In this document: in pieces, positions 1-10,100 of the stretch
How positions within the stretch are numbered: the first letter of the stretch is position 1
Layout of the letters: each line of letters starts with the position of its first letter
Program-made: the position numbers and the translations under genes
The notes under the pieces: generated by a model
What the model was told of the DNA's origin: nothing
Database searches by the model: none
The model's input: only the letters and a program-made list of their open reading frames with translations
DNA from: Bacteroidales bacterium
Lineage (GTDB): Bacteria > Bacteroidota > Bacteroidia > Bacteroidales > UBA12077
Direction: 5' to 3'
Assembly (NCBI GenBank): GCA_016342685.1
Contig: JAEINU010000007.1
Location: 88,201 to 152,200, forward strand
DNA: 64,000 bases

Positions 1-293
1 ATCACAACAATATTCCCATCAGTTTTTACTTCCAAACCAATATTAGTATTGTCTTCAGCTCCAGATCCATACAACGATTTTAATCCATCGGCACGTTCGG
101 GTTTTTTCTCGTATCTACCCGATTCTATAATGAGTTGTGAGCCACTGGTTTCTTCAATTGAAATTCCACCAGAGAAGTTTTTAATTACAACTTGGTTTCC
201 CTGTTTTACATCGTGTTTGTATTCCTGAGAATAACATGTACTTATTGCAAATGTTAAGATTGCGGTTAATATAATTGATCCTATTTTTTTCAT
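1..293 (-). CDS. Secreted DUF4097-like protein, N-terminal part (runs off the window)
   Basis: A leftward reading frame begins with ATG at 293 and runs off the left edge without a stop, so only about 97 residues are visible. It starts with a signal peptide (MKK, a hydrophobic stretch, a Cys, then SQE). The mature part looks like short beta strands (VVIKNFSGGISIEE, LIIES), as in DUF4097/adhesin-like proteins. It lies 68 bases downstream of the anti-sigma gene, and in Bacteroidota such proteins often follow ECF sigma/anti-sigma pairs. The family call is inference from the visible start only. Confidence 0.6.
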   Translation of the reverse strand, partial: MKKIGSIILTAILTFAISTCYSQEYKHDVKQGNQVVIKNFSGGISIEETSGSQLIIESGRYEKKPERADGLKSLYGSGAEDNTNIGLEVKTDGNIVV

Positions 294-361
294 GATTTTA
301 TTATTTTGTGAATTTTTAAACTTAATTTATAGATTGCCGGCTATAACGTTATATATATAAT

Positions 362-1156
362 TTAAATAAAAACTTTTAATCCTTCTTGTACCTGTTCTCG
401 CACAACTGGTATTGTATTTTCGTTGTTTAGTATCTTTTTAAATGTCTTTTTAGCTCTTTCATCTTGCATTTGAGTTAGCAAGTTAATAAGTGTAATCTGT
501 AATGCAGGGTCTTTTTCTGTTTCCAGGATTTCAATAAAAGAATTTCTTATATTTTCGCTTTCTGAGTATTTAACTAGTGCATTAGCTGCAGCTATTCGTA
601 CATTTATATTATCGTCGTTTTCAAAAGTATTAATTAAGGTGTTTATTGTTTTTTCATCAGATTTTACCTGTTTTTCTATAATATTTATTGCATTTAATCG
701 CTGACTTGCAGTTGGTGTCATAAGAGAAGCCATGGTGGACGTTTGTTGCATTGTAAAAAGTTCTGATTTTAAATAAGCTATTTCGGAGTTGTTTTGATTT
801 TTTAGTTGGAAATTTTGTCCTAAAACAAATCCAATTCCAAGTATGATAATAATAGTTGCAGCATATTTAATATACTTCCAGCTATATTTAACTATATATA
901 AATTCTCTGTTTTTGGAGTAGATTGAATGTTTAACTTTTCATTTTCAAGCATTGAGTAGAAATCAAGTTTCAAGTTTTCGGCAGGTTTCTCGTCTTCAAT
1001 ATCATTCATATCATTAAGTAATAAAACGAGTTGTTTATGTTCCGTTCTGCATGTTTTACAAGTAAGAAGGTGTTCTTCAATTTGAACTTTAATATCTTCA
1101 GAAATATTTCTTTCGATAAAATCTATGAGTGTATGTTGTATGTTTTTACATTCCAT
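362..1156 (-). CDS. Anti-sigma factor: zinc-finger, one membrane segment, HEAT repeats
   Basis: A 264-residue protein with three parts. Residues 1-45 form an anti-sigma zinc finger with the H29-x3-C33-x2-C36 pattern, which would bind the partner sigma factor in the cytoplasm. One hydrophobic segment at about 97-114 crosses the inner membrane. Residues about 145-264 read as alpha-helical HEAT-like repeats (repeated 'ALVKY', 'LINLL' helices), probably periplasmic and suited to protein contacts. It starts 11 bases after the sigma gene, so the two are almost certainly one transcript. By family knowledge it holds the sigma factor inactive until a periplasmic signal arrives; that signal cannot be read from the sequence. 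Confidence 0.85.
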   Translation of the reverse strand: MECKNIQHTLIDFIERNISEDIKVQIEEHLLTCKTCRTEHKQLVLLLNDMNDIEDEKPAENLKLDFYSMLENEKLNIQSTPKTENLYIVKYSWKYIKYAATIIIILGIGFVLGQNFQLKNQNNSEIAYLKSELFTMQQTSTMASLMTPTASQRLNAINIIEKQVKSDEKTINTLINTFENDDNINVRIAAANALVKYSESENIRNSFIEILETEKDPALQITLINLLTQMQDERAKKTFKKILNNENTIPVVREQVQEGLKVFI

Positions 1157-1167
1157 CGTTTTGTTTT

Positions 1168-1710
1168 TTATGCTATTTCAAAATAAAGTTCTCTTAATTT
1201 ATGCATTGCTCTATGCACTTTTACTTTTATAGCTGTCACCGAATTTCCGGTTATATCAGATATTTCTTTGTATTTTAAACCTTGAAATCTGCTAAGTTCA
1301 ATAATATGTTGCTCTTCGGCATTTAGTTGTTTTAAAGCTTCGTAAAGACTTGTTTTTTTAGTTTCAAATTCTATTTCTTCTAATGCAGATAGGCCTTCTT
1401 GTTTAATATGTTCTATTTCGTTATAATCAGATTTCAGAAATTTATTTTCTTGATAGTGTTTTAAATGAACATTTCGTGCTATCTGATACATCCATGATTT
1501 AAATTTAGATTCTGAATCGTAGCTTTTGCGATACGAAATTATTCTACGAAAAACATTTTGAGTTAAATCATTGCTTATTTCCTTATCGTGAGTTATTCGT
1601 AAGAAAAAGTTGTAAAGCTTTATATGATATTTCTCAAATAATGGAGCAAGTGAGTCTAAATCTCCATTTTTAACTTTTAGCATTAGATGTTCATCGTTGA
1701 ACTGTTCCAC
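1168..1710 (-). CDS. ECF-type RNA polymerase sigma factor
   Basis: A 180-residue sigma-70 family protein of ECF size. Region 2 lies at about residues 20-90 (LFEKYHIKLYNFFLRIT, NDLTQNVFRRI, FKSWMYQIARN) and region 4 at about 120-175, with a helix-turn-helix of the type 'LKYKEISDITGNSVTAIKVK'. There is no region 1.1 or 3. It is the first gene of a leftward operon with the zinc-finger anti-sigma factor and a DUF4097-like protein, so it probably drives an envelope-stress response and its own operon. The subgroup and target promoters cannot be told from this window. Confidence 0.93.
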   Translation of the reverse strand: MEQFNDEHLMLKVKNGDLDSLAPLFEKYHIKLYNFFLRITHDKEISNDLTQNVFRRIISYRKSYDSESKFKSWMYQIARNVHLKHYQENKFLKSDYNEIEHIKQEGLSALEEIEFETKKTSLYEALKQLNAEEQHIIELSRFQGLKYKEISDITGNSVTAIKVKVHRAMHKLRELYFEIA

Positions 1711-1770
1711 AATTAAATTTTAATTTTTGTTTCTGTATTGGGTATCTAAAATTTTGAAAAAGGTTACAAA

Positions 1771-1778
1771 CAAAAGTA
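1771..1778 (-). promoter_or_regulatory. Candidate -7 element for the sigma operon
   Basis: On the minus strand the sequence reads TACTTTTG, matching the Bacteroidota -7 consensus TAnnTTTG, about 60 bases before the sigma gene start. No good -33 TTTG lies at the right distance, so this is a weak call. Confidence 0.35.
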
Positions 1779-1825
1779 AAAATAAGTTAATTTATCCATA
1801 AGATGCTTTATTTCAAACAAATAAA

Positions 1826-1852
1826 AAAAGCGTCTCGATTAAGGACGCTTTT
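1826..1852 (-). terminator. Rho-independent terminator of sppA
   Basis: A perfect 9-base stem (AAAAGCGTC/GACGCTTTT) with a 9-base loop lies just downstream of the sppA stop, between sppA and the sigma gene. Read on the minus strand it is followed by a run of T, as expected for the end of the sppA transcript. Confidence 0.85.
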
Positions 1853-1872
1853 AAAAACATTATGATTATTCA

Positions 1873-3639
1873 TTAATAAATCTCTACTTCGTAAGGAATC
1901 CTCGCTTGTATCCCTTGTAGATTTTTTAAGTTTTGGACTGCATTATAATATTTATACTCGTCGCCAAGTTCGTTTTTAAGAATTGAAACTCGAACGTTAC
2001 CTTGGAAATCTTCCAATAATTGCTCAATTGGATCTTTTAGTTTTGGATAGTTAACTGTTCTATATTTTTCGATGTTAGCAGCTTCTGCAGCTATTTTAAT
2101 AGCATCATCTAATCCTCCAAAATCATCAATAAGTCCATTTTCTAAGGCATTTGCTCCACTCCAAACTCTTCCTTGCCCAATTTCGTCAACTTCTTCTGTT
2201 GTCATATTACGGCCTTCTGCAACATGAGAAATAAAAGTTGAATAAATATCTTCAATACTCAACTGTATAACTTCTCTTTCTTGAGCAGTTAGTCTGCGGG
2301 TAAATGTTCCCATGTCGGCGAAGTTATTTGTTTTAACAACATCAACATAAACACCAAGTTTTTTATTTAAAAGTTCTTTACCGTTAAATAAAACGCCAAA
2401 AACACCTATTGAACCCGTGATTGTATTTGGGCTAGCAATAATTTTTTGCGCTGGAGCAACAATATAATATCCTCCCGATGCAGCAACATCACCTAATGAA
2501 GCTATAACAGGTTTAATTTCCTGAGCGAGTTTAACTTCTCTCCAAATTACTTCTGAAGCTAAAGCACTACCACCACCAGAATTTACTCTAAATACAATTG
2601 CTTTAACTGAAGAATCTTTTCTTGCTTTGCGAATAGCTCTTGAAATTCGGTCAGAACCTATTGTTCCTTCCTGACCTTCACCCATAATAACATTTCCACT
2701 TGCATAGATAACTGCAATTTTATCTTTTTCTAATGATTTTCGTTTCGTGTTAGGAACTTTTGTGTATTTCGATAATGAAATACTTTCCAGTTTATCGGAA
2801 TCTTTTTTGTCGGTTAAACTAGCAAGTTCAGTTAAAATCTCATCTTTATACTTAAGCTCATCAACAAGGCCCTTATCAACTGCCGATTGAGCATTGTTAA
2901 GCGCAAGTTTATTTGCTAATTCATTTAATTGATCAATTGTCATTTTCCTTTCTTCAGAAATTCCTTTTAACATTTGATCCCAAATAGAACCCATATAAGT
3001 CATTACCTGAAGACGATTAGCCTCACTCATTTTAGTATACATAAATGGCTCAACCGCGCTTTTAAATTTACCATGACGAATAATCTGTGGTTCAACGCCA
3101 AGCTTCTTCAATGTTTCCTTAAAGAACATAATCTCGGAGCGCAATCCAACAAATGTTAGCAAACCTTCTGGGTTCAAATAAATTTTATCCGAAACACTTG
3201 CAATGTAGTATGAAGCTTGGGTGTAGGTGTCGCTGTAACTTACAATAAACTTTTCCGATTCTTTAAAATCGATAAGAGCATTTCTTATTTCTTCTATGGT
3301 AGCAATTCCTGTTGGTATAAAAGTTAAATCAAGATAAATACCATCAATGTTTGGATCTGTTTTTGCTTTTTTGATATTATTTAGAATATCATTTAATCCA
3401 AGTTGATTTGTAGGGACAAAGCTTGCAAAATCAAAATTATCGAATGGACTATTATTACTTCTGTCCATAATGGGCTGATCGAGCTTAATATGAAGAATCG
3501 TGTGTGCTTTTACTTTTACGGGTTGGTCTTGTGATGATACCATTGCGCCAATTCCGCCAATAATTATGAAAAACATAATTAGACCGGCAAGTAAAACACC
3601 TAGCACTGAGGCTAATAAATACTTAAAGAAACTTTTCAT
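1873..3639 (-). CDS. sppA: Signal peptide peptidase SppA, long (67K) type
   Basis: A 588-residue inner-membrane serine protease that digests signal peptides left after secretion. One N-terminal membrane anchor is seen at about residues 8-33. Two ClpP-like SppA domains follow: the first (about 80-260) carries the general-base lysine in KSAVEPF (K193) and the second (about 305-500) carries the nucleophile in AASGG (S388). Both catalytic residues and the length match the E. coli 67K form, so it should be active. It is a single-gene unit with its own terminator, divergent from folK. Confidence 0.95.
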   Translation of the reverse strand: MKSFFKYLLASVLGVLLAGLIMFFIIIGGIGAMVSSQDQPVKVKAHTILHIKLDQPIMDRSNNSPFDNFDFASFVPTNQLGLNDILNNIKKAKTDPNIDGIYLDLTFIPTGIATIEEIRNALIDFKESEKFIVSYSDTYTQASYYIASVSDKIYLNPEGLLTFVGLRSEIMFFKETLKKLGVEPQIIRHGKFKSAVEPFMYTKMSEANRLQVMTYMGSIWDQMLKGISEERKMTIDQLNELANKLALNNAQSAVDKGLVDELKYKDEILTELASLTDKKDSDKLESISLSKYTKVPNTKRKSLEKDKIAVIYASGNVIMGEGQEGTIGSDRISRAIRKARKDSSVKAIVFRVNSGGGSALASEVIWREVKLAQEIKPVIASLGDVAASGGYYIVAPAQKIIASPNTITGSIGVFGVLFNGKELLNKKLGVYVDVVKTNNFADMGTFTRRLTAQEREVIQLSIEDIYSTFISHVAEGRNMTTEEVDEIGQGRVWSGANALENGLIDDFGGLDDAIKIAAEAANIEKYRTVNYPKLKDPIEQLLEDFQGNVRVSILKNELGDEYKYYNAVQNLKNLQGIQARIPYEVEIY

Positions 3640-3784
3640 TTTATATTATTATTAAGGTTAATTTTATTGATAAATGATAAAAATATATTTTTAAAACTAG
3701 TATAACAACAAAAATAATGAATTGATGTTTAATATTACCATCGCAAGATTTCTGTGTTGTTCTATTTTATAGTTTTAGTTTACG

Positions 3785-3792
3785 TAATTTTG
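3785..3792 (+). promoter_or_regulatory. Candidate -7 element for folK
   Basis: TAATTTTG fits TAnnTTTG and lies 30 bases before the folK ATG in the divergent sppA-folK spacer. No convincing -33 box is seen at 19-21 bases. Confidence 0.35.
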
Positions 3793-3821
3793 CTTTTGTT
3801 ACATTTTAAAAGTAAAAAAAC

Positions 3822-4304
3822 ATGAATCAGGTTTATTTATTAATTGGGGGTAACTTAAACAATAGGTTAGAATTGCTTGCGCAAGCAAAGGAAAGTATTG
3901 TAAAAGATATTGGCAGTTGTATAATGGAATCTTCTGTTTATGAATCTGAGCCTTGGGGTTTTTTGTCGGATCAAAATTTTTTAAATCAAGTTTTGATTCT
4001 TAATACTAAATTGGAACCTATTGAGGTTTTAAATGAAAGTCAAAAAATAGAAAATAAGCTCGGTAGACTTAGAAAATCAACAAACTATTCATCACGAACA
4101 ATGGATATTGATCTCTTATTCTACAATAATGAAATAATTAATAACCCAAGATTAACTGTGCCACACGAACATCTGTATAAAAGAAGATTTACACTCGAAC
4201 CTTTGGTTGAGTTAACACCTGATTTTATGCATCCCGTTTTTGAAAAATCCTTAGCAAAGTTATTAATTGAGTGTTCCGATAAATCGGTAGTAAAAAAGTT
4301 GTAA
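3822..4304 (+). CDS. folK: 2-amino-4-hydroxy-6-hydroxymethyldihydropteridine pyrophosphokinase
   Basis: A 160-residue HPPK, which transfers pyrophosphate from ATP to the pterin in folate synthesis. Family marks are the N-terminal LLIGGN, the signature RTMDIDLLFY at about 91-101 with its two metal-binding Asp residues, and PHEHLYKRRFTLEPL, which binds ATP and pterin. The length is normal for a single-domain FolK. No other folate gene is adjacent. Its stop codon abuts the stop of upp on the other strand with no base between them. Confidence 0.95.
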   Translation: MNQVYLLIGGNLNNRLELLAQAKESIVKDIGSCIMESSVYESEPWGFLSDQNFLNQVLILNTKLEPIEVLNESQKIENKLGRLRKSTNYSSRTMDIDLLFYNNEIINNPRLTVPHEHLYKRRFTLEPLVELTPDFMHPVFEKSLAKLLIECSDKSVVKKL

Positions 4305-4955
4305 TTACATTTTACTTCCGAAAGCTAAATCGCCAGCATCTCCTAAGCCTGGGACAATGTATGATTTTGAAGTAAGTTCATCGTCTACATCTCCAGCCCA
4401 AATAGTTACGTTTTTCATATTAACATGTTTTTTTACATAATTTAAACCTTCTGTGCTGGCTATTATCGTTACAATATGTGTGTGCGATGGGGTTCCTCTT
4501 TCAAGCAATCCTTTATATGCTATTTCCATAGATGCACCTGAAGCTAACATAGGATCAGAAAGAATTAACAATTTTTTATCGATAGAAGGACTTGAAAGAT
4601 GTTCAAACTGAATAGAAAAAGTACCGTCTTTATGATATTTTCTATGTGCCGAAATAAAAGCATTTTCAGCAGTGTCGAAATAATTCAGAAATCCATAATG
4701 AAAAGGTAGCCCTGCTCTAAGTATTGTTGCATTTACAATTTCTGATTGGGGAAGCGACATTCTTGATGTTCCAAGAGGAGTTGTTATTTCTTGCTCTTTG
4801 TAATTAAGTTCTTTACTTATTTCGTAGGCAAATATTTCACCAATACGTTCCATGTTTCTTCTGAATCTCATGCTATCTTTTTGGATATTTTTATCGCGTA
4901 GTTCAGAAATAAAAAGATTCATTAAAGAATTTTTCTTAGCAAGTATATTTACCAT
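4305..4955 (-). CDS. upp: Uracil phosphoribosyltransferase
   Basis: A 216-residue cytoplasmic pyrimidine-salvage enzyme making UMP from uracil and PRPP. The PRPP-binding loop is LILSDPMLASGAS (about 130-142), and the uracil-binding C-terminal signature is GLGDAGDLAFG (about 203-213). The N-terminal part is divergent, as is common in Bacteroidota. The gene begins inside the 3' end of the upstream 312-residue gene (20-base overlap), so the two are probably translationally coupled. It converges on folK with abutting stops. Confidence 0.93.
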   Translation of the reverse strand: MVNILAKKNSLMNLFISELRDKNIQKDSMRFRRNMERIGEIFAYEISKELNYKEQEITTPLGTSRMSLPQSEIVNATILRAGLPFHYGFLNYFDTAENAFISAHRKYHKDGTFSIQFEHLSSPSIDKKLLILSDPMLASGASMEIAYKGLLERGTPSHTHIVTIIASTEGLNYVKKHVNMKNVTIWAGDVDDELTSKSYIVPGLGDAGDLAFGSKM

Positions 4956-5874
4956 AACCAGAATATTTTAATAAAATTTTTAACAACAAAGGGAGTTTAC
5001 TCATAAAAAATCTCGTGTATTTATATGAATGAGCACCTACTCCTGATAGAAAATCACTATCATTATTTTTAATGATATTTTCAAGGTTCAAAGTTAAGTT
5101 TTTTTCGGAATGTGTTTTAATAAAATTATTAATAAGTAGGTGTAGAGCATTTGTTTTTAGCCCATAATTATTGATTGAGTTAAAAAGCAGGTGCATTTTT
5201 TGTTTTGATCTTAAAATTAAAGCAACTGCACATAAGTTGTTTTCATAGGAATAAGCACCGTAAATATCTATCAAATTGTATTTTAATCCATAAGAAATAA
5301 TTAACCTTAATTTAGATAACTCATTCTTTTTTAAAATCGGAAATGCAATGTTCTTTCGATTTAATGAGAAATCAAAAAAATCATTGAGCGCCAATCCATG
5401 TATAATGTTAATTTTATTTTCCTTTGCAACATTAATATTTCCTTGAAAAGAGGGTGAAAATTTTGAGAATAAGTTTTCATAGGATTGCATAAGATCCAGT
5501 TCGAATGTCCTAAATTCCGTGGTTTTATTCCCTGAAAGTTTGTTAAATTTATTTAGGTGTAGATTTATTCTGGAGAAATTCTGTGGAATTGATTTAATGA
5601 ATTCATTGCTTATTTTTTCGGATAAAATGCGATTGGAAAATATTCCAAGCCTATTACTTAGTTTGGGAGAGGAAATGAATTTTTGTTTATATCTTTCAAA
5701 TTGCAGTAACGGCATTACATACTCATAATCTCCAATTACAAGGGCTTCCCAGTTTTCACAAATGATATTTAAATACCAGGAATATGCGAAAATGCTTCCA
5801 TTAATGGAATTATTAATGCAATTATCCCATCGAATAAAATTGATTTGGTGATTTTTAAGATATTTTATTTTCAA
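4936..5874 (-). CDS. Conserved Bacteroidota protein, probably GNAT/FemAB-like acyltransferase
   Basis: A 312-residue soluble protein. The start is TTG at 5874; an in-frame stop lies five codons upstream and the next Met is far inside. The N-terminal pattern 'WD-C-N-S-NGSIFAYSWYLN' followed by 'W-ALV-GDYEYVMPL' is one I recognise from Bacteroidota hypotheticals placed near GNAT/FemAB-like acyltransferases; a C-terminal acetyltransferase-like half (IDIYGAYSYENNLCAVALIL) agrees with this. The substrate is unknown. It overlaps upp by 20 bases, which suggests a shared transcript but not necessarily a shared role. Confidence 0.7.
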   Translation of the reverse strand: MKIKYLKNHQINFIRWDNCINNSINGSIFAYSWYLNIICENWEALVIGDYEYVMPLLQFERYKQKFISSPKLSNRLGIFSNRILSEKISNEFIKSIPQNFSRINLHLNKFNKLSGNKTTEFRTFELDLMQSYENLFSKFSPSFQGNINVAKENKINIIHGLALNDFFDFSLNRKNIAFPILKKNELSKLRLIISYGLKYNLIDIYGAYSYENNLCAVALILRSKQKMHLLFNSINNYGLKTNALHLLINNFIKTHSEKNLTLNLENIIKNNDSDFLSGVGAHSYKYTRFFMSKLPLLLKILLKYSGYGKYTC

Positions 5875-5957
5875 AATATTTACTTGTTAAGCTTTTGTAT
5901 AAAAACTTCTATCAAGAGATATTATTATAATAAGTACAATTTACGATTAGATTTGTT

Positions 5958-6656
5958 TTACATTCTACCCTCATCTGCAAAACTGTAATATTTTGTATCT
6001 GCAATAACGATATGATCTAACACTGAAATATCTACCAAATCGGCACCGGTTTTTAATTTTTGAGTAATTGAATCGTCTGCTGAGCTTGGATTCTTATTTC
6101 CAGAGGGATGATTGTGACATAATATGATCGAAGAGGCTAGTTTTTCGATCGCATTTTTTAGAATTATTTTAATATCAATTACTGTACCTGCAATTCCTCC
6201 CTGACTTATTTTGAATTTTTCAATAATCCCATTTGAGCGGTTTAGTAACAGAATCCAAAATTCTTCGTGCGGAAGGTCTCCAATAACAGGTTGAAACAAC
6301 TCAAACACATCATTGCTACATGTTATTTTTTTCTTATTAATGATTTCAGACATTTTCCTTCTTCGCCCAAGCTCTAATGCGGCCATTATTGTTATTGCTT
6401 TAGCTTCTCCGATACCTTTTATTTTAGTTAGATCGGGAATTCCAAGTTTGCCAAGTTCATTTAAATTATTGTTGGCGTTTTTAAGCACTTTTTTTGATAA
6501 GTCAACTGCCGATTCGTTTCTTGTTCCAGAACCTAAAAGAATTGCAATGATCTCTGCATCGCTTAAACTGCTGATCCCCTTTTTTAATAATTTCTCGCGT
6601 GGGCGATCTTCAAGCGCCCAATCCTTAATCTTAAGACTGGTATAATCTTCCATCAT
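5958..6656 (-). CDS. radC: RadC family JAB/MPN-domain protein
   Basis: A 232-residue protein with an N-terminal helix-hairpin-helix region (about 30-95, containing LTKIKGIGEAKA) and a C-terminal JAB1/MPN metalloprotease-like fold. The JAMM motif HNHPSG at 181-186 with a following Ser and Asp (S191, D194) is complete, so a bound zinc is expected. The family is named for a supposed role in DNA repair, but its biochemical activity is still unsettled. It is an ordinary full-length chromosomal copy, not the short form carried by mobile elements. Confidence 0.93.
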   Translation of the reverse strand: MMEDYTSLKIKDWALEDRPREKLLKKGISSLSDAEIIAILLGSGTRNESAVDLSKKVLKNANNNLNELGKLGIPDLTKIKGIGEAKAITIMAALELGRRRKMSEIINKKKITCSNDVFELFQPVIGDLPHEEFWILLLNRSNGIIEKFKISQGGIAGTVIDIKIILKNAIEKLASSIILCHNHPSGNKNPSSADDSITQKLKTGADLVDISVLDHIVIADTKYYSFADEGRM

Positions 6657-6713
6657 CTACTAATCATAATTGTCAATAAATTAAAATTAGCGATAATTTT
6701 GGGAAATAAAAAA

Positions 6714-6735
6714 GGCATGAAAATTATTTCATGCC
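6714..6735 (-). terminator. Rho-independent terminator of trxA
   Basis: A perfect 9-base stem (GGCATGAAA/TTTCATGCC) with an ATTA loop lies just after the trxA stop. On the minus strand it is followed by TTTTTTATTT. Confidence 0.85.
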
Positions 6736-6757
6736 CTAAACTTAGTGTTTAAATGTC

Positions 6758-7075
6758 TTATAAAAGTGGCTTTAGCTTAGCTTCAAGATTGCTTTTTGGA
6801 ACTGCACCAACCTGTTTGTCAACAACTTCGCCATTCTTAATGTATAAAATTGTTGGAATATTTCTGATGCCATATTTTGAGGCTACTCCAGGGCTGCTAT
6901 CAACATCAACTTTTACACAAACTGCTTGATCTTTATAATCATCCGAAAGTTCTTCTACGATTGGACCAATCATTCTACAAGGACCACACCATTCTGCCCA
7001 AAAATCAACTATTACAGGTTTATCTGATTTTAATACTACTTCTTCGAAATTCGAATCATTAACTTCTACTGTCAT
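6758..7075 (-). CDS. trxA: Thioredoxin
   Basis: A 105-residue cytoplasmic disulfide reductase. The active site WCGPC has its cysteines at positions 30 and 33, and the cis-proline region reads IRNIPTILYIKNGE. The length equals that of standard TrxA, and there is no signal peptide or extra domain. It sits between dnaE and radC with its own terminator and a candidate promoter in the dnaE-trxA spacer. Confidence 0.96.
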   Translation of the reverse strand: MTVEVNDSNFEEVVLKSDKPVIVDFWAEWCGPCRMIGPIVEELSDDYKDQAVCVKVDVDSSPGVASKYGIRNIPTILYIKNGEVVDKQVGAVPKSNLEAKLKPLL

Positions 7076-7123
7076 AATTTTTAGATTTTATGTTTTTAAT
7101 TATTTTTCAGATTAAGATATCTA

Positions 7124-7131
7124 CAAATTTA
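7124..7131 (-). promoter_or_regulatory. Candidate -7 element for trxA
   Basis: The minus strand reads TAAATTTG (TAnnTTTG) about 50 bases before the trxA start. The matching -33 box would fall at the dnaE 3' end and is not evident. Confidence 0.4.
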
Positions 7132-7143
7132 TATATAAAAAGT

Positions 7144-10100
7144 TTAATTTATGGAATATTGTATCTCCGTTTTTTCATTAAGGAAATTTATCAAATCATT
7201 TGTAACATCAATTCGCTCAGTTCGAGAGAATAAATCAACACCGAAATTTTCTTCGGTATCAATAATTTTAAAACGAAGATTCACTTTTCCTTTTTTTGCT
7301 AATACATGTTCTTTTATTTCTTCTATTAATTTTGGATTTACATTTTTTAAAGGGATTTTTAATAAAAGATTCTCGACCATTTCTTCACGAACCTGACTTA
7401 ACATCATTATTGTTTTTATTTTGAATTCAAGTTCTTGGTCGTTGTATGGTCTGGGTTGAACTTTACCTTTAATCATAAGGGAATAGTCGGCATAACAATA
7501 CTTTCTAAAGTTTTCATAATCTTTACCAAAGAGGGCTATTCGGTACGATTCTGTAAAATCCTGAATAGTTAAAAAGCCGAAGGGTTTTCCTGTTTTTGTC
7601 ATCGAATGATGAACATCTGTTACAATCCCAGCAACTGTCAAATCACGACCTTGTAACTTATTAATATCATTAAACTCATTTAACGCTACATTACAAAAGG
7701 TGTCAATTTCTAATTTGAAATCATCCAATGGATGCGCAGAAAGAAATATCCCAATAATTTCTTTTTCTCGTTTTAGCCTTTCTAGTTTTGGCCAATCTTC
7801 TGATGATGTTACTTCTGGTTTAGAAATTTCAATACTATCAGTGCCTCCAAATAAAGATTGTTGATTTGTGTTTTGGTCGTTTTGAAATTTATTTCCATAT
7901 CTAACCAAATTTTCAATAAAGGTATTTTCCTTGTTATCTTTCGAAAAATATTGTCCGCGATTAAGATTGTCTAAATTATCTAAAGCACCTGCAGTCACTA
8001 GTGCTTCTAGGTTTTTTTTATTAACCTGACCAAGGTTATTTCGTTCAATAAAATCATAAACGTTTTTAAATGGTCCATTTTTTTCTCGTTCCTGAATAAT
8101 TGCGTCTACTGCTCCCTCTCCAACACCTTTAATTCCAGCCATTCCAAATCGAATAGCTCCATTTTTGTTAACAGTAAACTTACGATAACTTTCATTTACA
8201 TCAGGACCCAAAACTTCCATGCCCATATTACGGCACTCTTCCATAAAATTCGTAATTTTAGTTATATCACTAAGATTACGGCTTAGTACCCCTGCCATAA
8301 ATTCGGCTGGATAATGAGCTTTTAGGTATCCTGTTTGATAAGCTATATAAGCATAGCACACTGAGTGAGATTTATTAAAAGCATAACTTGCAAATGCTTC
8401 CCAATCGCTCCAGATTTTATCTATTAGCTTTTCTGGGGTTTTATTGTCTGTTTTGCACCCTTCAACAAATTCTTCACTTGTTAGACATCCGTCGGTAAAC
8501 TTAACTTTAAGCTTATCCATCATGTCTATTTTCTTCTTACCCATTGCCTTACGCAATGTGTCAGAATCTCCACGGGTAAAACCTCCTAAGGCCCTTGATT
8601 GAAGCATCACCTGTTCTTGGTAAACTGTAATGCCATATGTGTCATTGAGGTAAGGCTCCATTGATGGATGATCATAGGCAATTTTTTCTCTACCGTGTTT
8701 CCGGTTAATAAAAGAAGGAATATATTCCATCGGACCAGGCCGATAAAGAGCATTCATAGCTACAAGGTCTTCGAAACGGTTAGGCTGAAGTGCTCTAAGG
8801 TGCTTTTTCATCCCCGGTGATTCAAACTGAAAAATAGCAGTTGTTTCACCACGACTAAAAAGTTTGAATGTTACTTCATCTGTAAGTTCAATGTTGTTAA
8901 TGTCAACATCAATTCCCTTGGAAAGCTTTATATTGGCAATTACATCTTTAATTATGGATAATGTTTTAAGTCCAAGGAAATCCATTTTTAGTAAGCCAAT
9001 ATCCTCAACAAATCGTCCGTCGTACTGGGTAGTAAGTAAATCTTCTCCCTTGGTTGGCATAACAGGAATATGCTCATCAAGTGGATTTTTTCCTATAAGA
9101 ACTCCACAAGCGTGCACTCCTGTTTGGCGAACAGAGCCTTCCAATGATTCTGCTAGGTTTATTGTTTGTGCAATTAATGGATTTGATGATTTCTTTTCTA
9201 ATAGGAGTGCCGGTTCTTCCTTGTAAGCTTTTTCAAAGCTCATCTTTGGGGCTTCAGGGACTAACTTTGCCAAACGGTTGGCTTCAGATAGGTCTAATTT
9301 TAATACCCGTGCAACATCCTTAATGGAGCTTTTAGTAGCCATAGTACCAAAAGTACAGATATGTGCTACTTTATCGTGTCCGTATTTTTGTGTTACATAA
9401 TCTAATACAAGTTGTCGTCCATCATCATCAAAGTCAATATCAACATCGGGCATTGATATACGATCGGGGTTAAGAAAACGTTCGAATAGGAGGTCATATT
9501 TTATTGGATCGACATTTGTAATTCCAGTAGAATAAGCAACAACAGAACCAGCTGCTGAACCACGACCCGGCCCCACAAGTACACCATTGTTTTTTGCCCA
9601 GTTAATGAAATCTTGTACAATAAGGAAATATCCAGGAAACCCCATTTTTATTATGGTGTCTAACTCAAAGTTAATTCTTTCTAAATGTCCTTCAGGAATA
9701 GGATCTCCGTATCGATTTTTTGCACCTTCAATGGTAAGATGCCGCAAGTAATCATCTTCTGAATCAAAACCTTCTGGAAGAGGAAAGTCAGGCATAATGG
9801 GCTTAGAGTCTAACTCAAATGCCTCAACTTTATTAGCAATTTCTATTGTATTTGCGAGGGCTTCAGGAACATCTGCAAACACTTTATTCATTTCCTGTGT
9901 TGTTTTAAACCACTCCTGTCTGGTATAGCGCATTCGTGTAGGATCATCGAAATCACGTCCTGTATTTAAACAAACCAGTACGTCATGTGCTTCTGCATCT
10001 TCAGGATCAATAAAGTGGGAATCATTGGTGGCAATAAGTTTAACATCAAGTTCTTTTGCAAGTTCTCGTAGTACTTTATTTACTTTAACTTGATTTTCCC

